A stretch of 64,000 nt of DNA from Streptomyces humidus. GTDB taxonomy: Bacteria; Actinomycetota; Actinomycetes; Streptomycetales; Streptomycetaceae. How positions within the stretch are numbered: the first letter of the stretch is position 1; each line of letters opens with the position of its first letter. The translations under genes were made by a program, and so were the position numbers. The DNA lies in NCBI RefSeq assembly GCF_014649655.1, contig NZ_BMTL01000026.1, positions 90,172 to 154,171 on the forward strand, written 5' to 3'. The notes below the pieces were generated by a model, which did not search any database, was not told the origin of the DNA, and saw nothing but the letters and a program-made list of their open reading frames with translations. Of the stretch, positions 61,764 to 64,000 are shown in pieces.

Positions 61764-61980
61764 GAACACATGATCGAGTACCGCACTGATCCACGTCGAC
61801 CTGGTTTTGGACTCGGACGCCGTCCGCCTGGGGGCGCCTGGAGAGCCGGCAGGCGGGCGCTCCCCGCGAGCCGGGTCCGAAGGCCGCCGATGTCGTGATG
61901 TCCGCGCTGCTCTCGCGGCTGAAAGACGTCCCTTGATCTCTTACACCCCGACGTCAACAATGCGCATGACAATGCTGTGG

Positions 61981-62003
61981 GCGGCCGGAAGGTTTCCGGC
62001 CGC
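61981..62003 (+). promoter_or_regulatory. Hairpin in the leader of the secreted protease gene
   Basis: GCGGCCGGAA (61981-61990) pairs perfectly with 61994-62003 around a 3-nt loop. It ends 8 bp before the AAGAGGAGA ribosome-binding site of the protease. It may stabilise the mRNA or attenuate expression. Confidence 0.55.
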
Positions 62004-62028
62004 CTTGTCATAAGAGGAGACCCCCCAC

Positions 62029-62877
62029 GTGAGAAAGCCTCTCGTCGCCGCGATCTTCGCTCTGGCCGTCGCAGGGGCGGGCGCGGCGCCCGCGGTCGCG
62101 GCGCCCGTCGACGCCAAGCCCCCGGTCAAGGCAGCCGAGCCGGAAGTCGGGGCCGTCAGCCTCGCCGGAACCGTAGCGCTCAGCAACTGCTCCGGCTCGG
62201 TGGTCCGCTTCCCAGGCTCCGTGGACAGCGACCCGGCGCTGGTGCTCTCCAACGGCCACTGCAGCCGTCTCATGAACCCGGGCGAGGTCCTCACCGACCG
62301 GCCGGTCAACCGGCCGGTCGGCCTGCTCGACGCCTCGGGCGCCCAGGTCGCCACGCTGAACGCCCCCAAGCTCGTATACGCGACGATGACCGACACGGAC
62401 GTGGCGATCTACGAGCTCGCCACCACCTACGCGGCGATCAGGAGCTCGTACGGGGTGTCGGCGCTGACCGTGCGGGACACGCACCCGACCGCCGGCACCG
62501 CCGTCACCGTGGCGTCCGGCGCCTGGAAGAAGCTCTTCGACTGCAACGTCGACGGGTTCGTGTACCGCCTCAAGGAGGGCGAGTGGACCTGGAAGGACTC
62601 GGTCCGCTACACCGCCGCCTGCCAGACCGGCAGCGGCACCTCCGGCTCGCCGGTGATCGACCGGTCCACCGGTGAGGTCGTCGCCGTGCACAACACCGGC
62701 AACGAGAACGGCGGGTCCTGCACACGCGACAATCCCTGCGAGGTGGACCAGCGGGGCAACGTCACCGTTCGCAGGGGCATCAACTACGGCCAGCAGACCT
62801 ACCGGATACCCGCCTGCTTCACGACCGGCAACCGGCTCGACCTGACCGCCCCCGGGTGCACCCTGCCCAAGCCGTAG
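62029..62877 (+). CDS. Secreted trypsin-like serine protease
   Basis: The 282-aa protein has a Sec signal (VAAIFALAVAGAGAAPAVAA) and an S1 protease domain. The catalytic triad is visible as His in LSNGHC, Asp in TDTDVAIYEL and Ser in GTSGSPVID. Two cysteine-rich stretches, including SCTRDNPCEVD near the C-terminus, suggest disulphides. No long inhibitory propeptide is evident. GTG start at 62029, after AAGAGGAGA. It converges on the metalloprotease gene, so two secreted proteases are adjacent. Confidence 0.93.
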   Translation: MRKPLVAAIFALAVAGAGAAPAVAAPVDAKPPVKAAEPEVGAVSLAGTVALSNCSGSVVRFPGSVDSDPALVLSNGHCSRLMNPGEVLTDRPVNRPVGLLDASGAQVATLNAPKLVYATMTDTDVAIYELATTYAAIRSSYGVSALTVRDTHPTAGTAVTVASGAWKKLFDCNVDGFVYRLKEGEWTWKDSVRYTAACQTGSGTSGSPVIDRSTGEVVAVHNTGNENGGSCTRDNPCEVDQRGNVTVRRGINYGQQTYRIPACFTTGNRLDLTAPGCTLPKP

Positions 62878-62976
62878 CTCTCCGCAGGATCGGCCCCGTC
62901 CCGCCGCGGGCGCTACCGCGGGACACGTCGGACGACCCGCCCGGCCGAGCCCCTCGAAGGGGTCCAGCAGTCGAAG

Positions 62977-63010
62977 GCCGCCCCGCTCCCGGACTCGGGA
63001 GCGGAGCGGC
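62977..63010. terminator. Bidirectional terminator between two protease genes
   Basis: CCGCTCCCG (62983-62991) pairs perfectly with 62996-63004 around GACT, extended by GCCG/CGGC outside a 2-bp mismatch. It lies between the convergent serine protease and metalloprotease genes. Confidence 0.75.
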
Positions 63011-63039
63011 CGCGTGACGCGTCGGGCACAGGGTGACGC

Positions 63040-64000
63040 TCAGTTCACGTTGACCGCGCTCCAGGCCGCCGCCACCGTGTTGTACTCCGTGCTGCCCGCG
63101 CCGTAGAGGTCCTTGGCCGCGCTCAGGGTGGCAGCCCTCGCTCCGGCGTAGTTCGTCGAGGACGTCATGTAGACCGTCAGGGCGCGGTACCAGATCGCGC
63201 CGAGCTTGTCGCGGCCGATGCCGGTGACCGTCGAGCCGTTGGACGTCGGGGAGTTGTAGGTGACCCCGTTGACCGTCTTCGTGCCGCTGCCCTCCGCCAG
63301 CAGGTACGCGAAGTGGTTGGCGACGCCGGAGGAGTAGTGGACGCTGAGGTTGGCGACCGAACTGCTCCAGTAGTCGGCGGACTTGCCGTCCTTGCTGGGC
63401 TTGTCCATATAGCGCAGGGCGTCCTTGCCGAAGCCGGAGCGGACGACCTTCTCACCGATCAGGTAGTCGCCGACGTCCTGCGCGTTGGCCGCGTAGAACT
63501 CGACCAGCGTTCCGAGGATGTCGGACGTCGCCTCGTTCAGACCGCCGGACTCGCCCGAGTAGACCAGTCCGGCGGTTCTCGAGGTCACGCCGTGGGACAT
63601 CTCGTGGGCGGCCACGTCGAGTCCGGCCATCGGCCCGAAGTAGGTACCGTCGCCGTCGCCGTAGGTCATGCAGTAGCAACTGTCGTTCCAGAAGGCGTTG
63701 GACAGCTTGTTGCCGTAGTGGACGCGGTTGTAGGAGCCCTTGCCGTCGTTGCCGATGCCGTTGCGGCCGTGCACGTTCTTGTAGTAGTCCCAGGTCATGT
63801 CGCTGCCGTACTGGGCGTCGACGGCGACTGCCGTGCGGTCGTCCGGCATGCCGGTGCCCCAGTGGTTGTCGTCGTCCGTGAACGGGGTCACGTCGGTCGT
63901 GCCGGCCGCGTCGCCGGTGTAGGTGTTGCCGCGCGTGGGGTCCTTGAGCTGGTACGCCGATCCGGAGAGGGTCGTCTCCAGCGGAACCGTGCCGCCGTAC
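63040..64000 (-). CDS. M4-family (thermolysin-like) metalloprotease, N-terminus off the right edge
   Basis: About 320 codons of the C-terminal part are present, and the frame is open to the window edge. Zinc ligands are in AAHEMSHGVTSRTAG (HExxH) and the downstream Glu in GGLNEATSDILG. The later catalytic His region is in YYSSGVANHFAYLL-like VHYSSGVANHFAYLLAEG. The protein ends WSAVNVN without an extra C-terminal domain. The signal peptide, FTP/PepSY propeptide and first half of the peptidase are expected beyond 64000. It is a secreted protease paired convergently with the serine protease. Confidence 0.95.
   Translation of the reverse strand, partial: YGGTVPLETTLSGSAYQLKDPTRGNTYTGDAAGTTDVTPFTDDDNHWGTGMPDDRTAVAVDAQYGSDMTWDYYKNVHGRNGIGNDGKGSYNRVHYGNKLSNAFWNDSCYCMTYGDGDGTYFGPMAGLDVAAHEMSHGVTSRTAGLVYSGESGGLNEATSDILGTLVEFYAANAQDVGDYLIGEKVVRSGFGKDALRYMDKPSKDGKSADYWSSSVANLSVHYSSGVANHFAYLLAEGSGTKTVNGVTYNSPTSNGSTVTGIGRDKLGAIWYRALTVYMTSSTNYAGARAATLSAAKDLYGAGSTEYNTVAAAWSAVNVN

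Overview
The window reads as chromosomal DNA of a Streptomyces or close relative. It has very high GC, strong third-position GC bias, many GTG starts and 4-bp ATGA/GTGA overlaps. It also carries a mycothiol-type formaldehyde dehydrogenase and several NarL-type two-component pairs. I found no rRNA, tRNA, phage, IS or CRISPR element.

Positions 1-21200 form a nearly complete choline/glycine betaine catabolic region with one-carbon disposal. Choline is oxidised by BetA and BetB. Betaine is imported by an ABC transporter with a tandem-fused permease. A Rieske oxygenase, with a separate Rieske ferredoxin and FAD reductase, would demethylate betaine. A dimethylglycine oxidase and heterotetrameric sarcosine oxidase (soxB, cut by the left edge) would finish the route to glycine. 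FolD, a MetF-like protein and PurU handle tetrahydrofolate C1 units. A mycothiol-dependent formaldehyde dehydrogenase and a formate-dehydrogenase-like molybdoenzyme would dispose of formaldehyde and formate. A 17-bp palindrome, GTTGC-N7-GCAAC, recurs upstream of dmgO, betB, purU, betA, the oxygenase and the ferredoxin. It also overlaps the start codon of the only local regulator, an IclR-family protein, so I propose it as that protein's operator.

Positions 21400-35700 are mixed. They hold a LysE exporter, a cupin and an XRE regulator that share a duplicated leader, and a serine hydrolase. They also hold a quinone-oxidoreductase-like protein, a fused SecDF, a NarL-type two-component pair, two DksA/TraR zinc proteins, a VOC protein, a YdhR-like protein divergent from a TetR regulator with tandem operators, and a GntR/FCD regulator. 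Positions 35880-41400 form a sugar-type ABC import operon. It ends in a 670-aa enzyme of unknown function, and its binding-protein gene contains a TTA codon.

Positions 41460-48060 hold the most unusual cassette. A PAS-LuxR regulator is divergent from a tightly coupled operon of an ATP-grasp ligase, a PEP-synthase/dikinase-like protein with its phosphohistidine domain ahead of the nucleotide-binding domain, and an MFS transporter. A perfect 30-bp palindrome lies upstream, and 14 perfect GGCTAC repeats lie downstream.

Positions 48070-57230 hold a secreted HAD-like protein, a second two-component pair, and a same-strand run that looks like an extracytoplasmic amine-to-acid pathway. That run has a copper amine oxidase split into two secreted proteins, then an IorB-type molybdenum hydroxylase, its 2Fe-2S subunit and an XdhC-type maturation factor. 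Positions 57700-64000 contain an HNH-like protein, small conserved proteins, a medium-chain dehydrogenase with an apparent 1-nt frameshift divergent from a LysR regulator, a secreted trypsin-like protease, and a thermolysin-family protease cut by the right edge.
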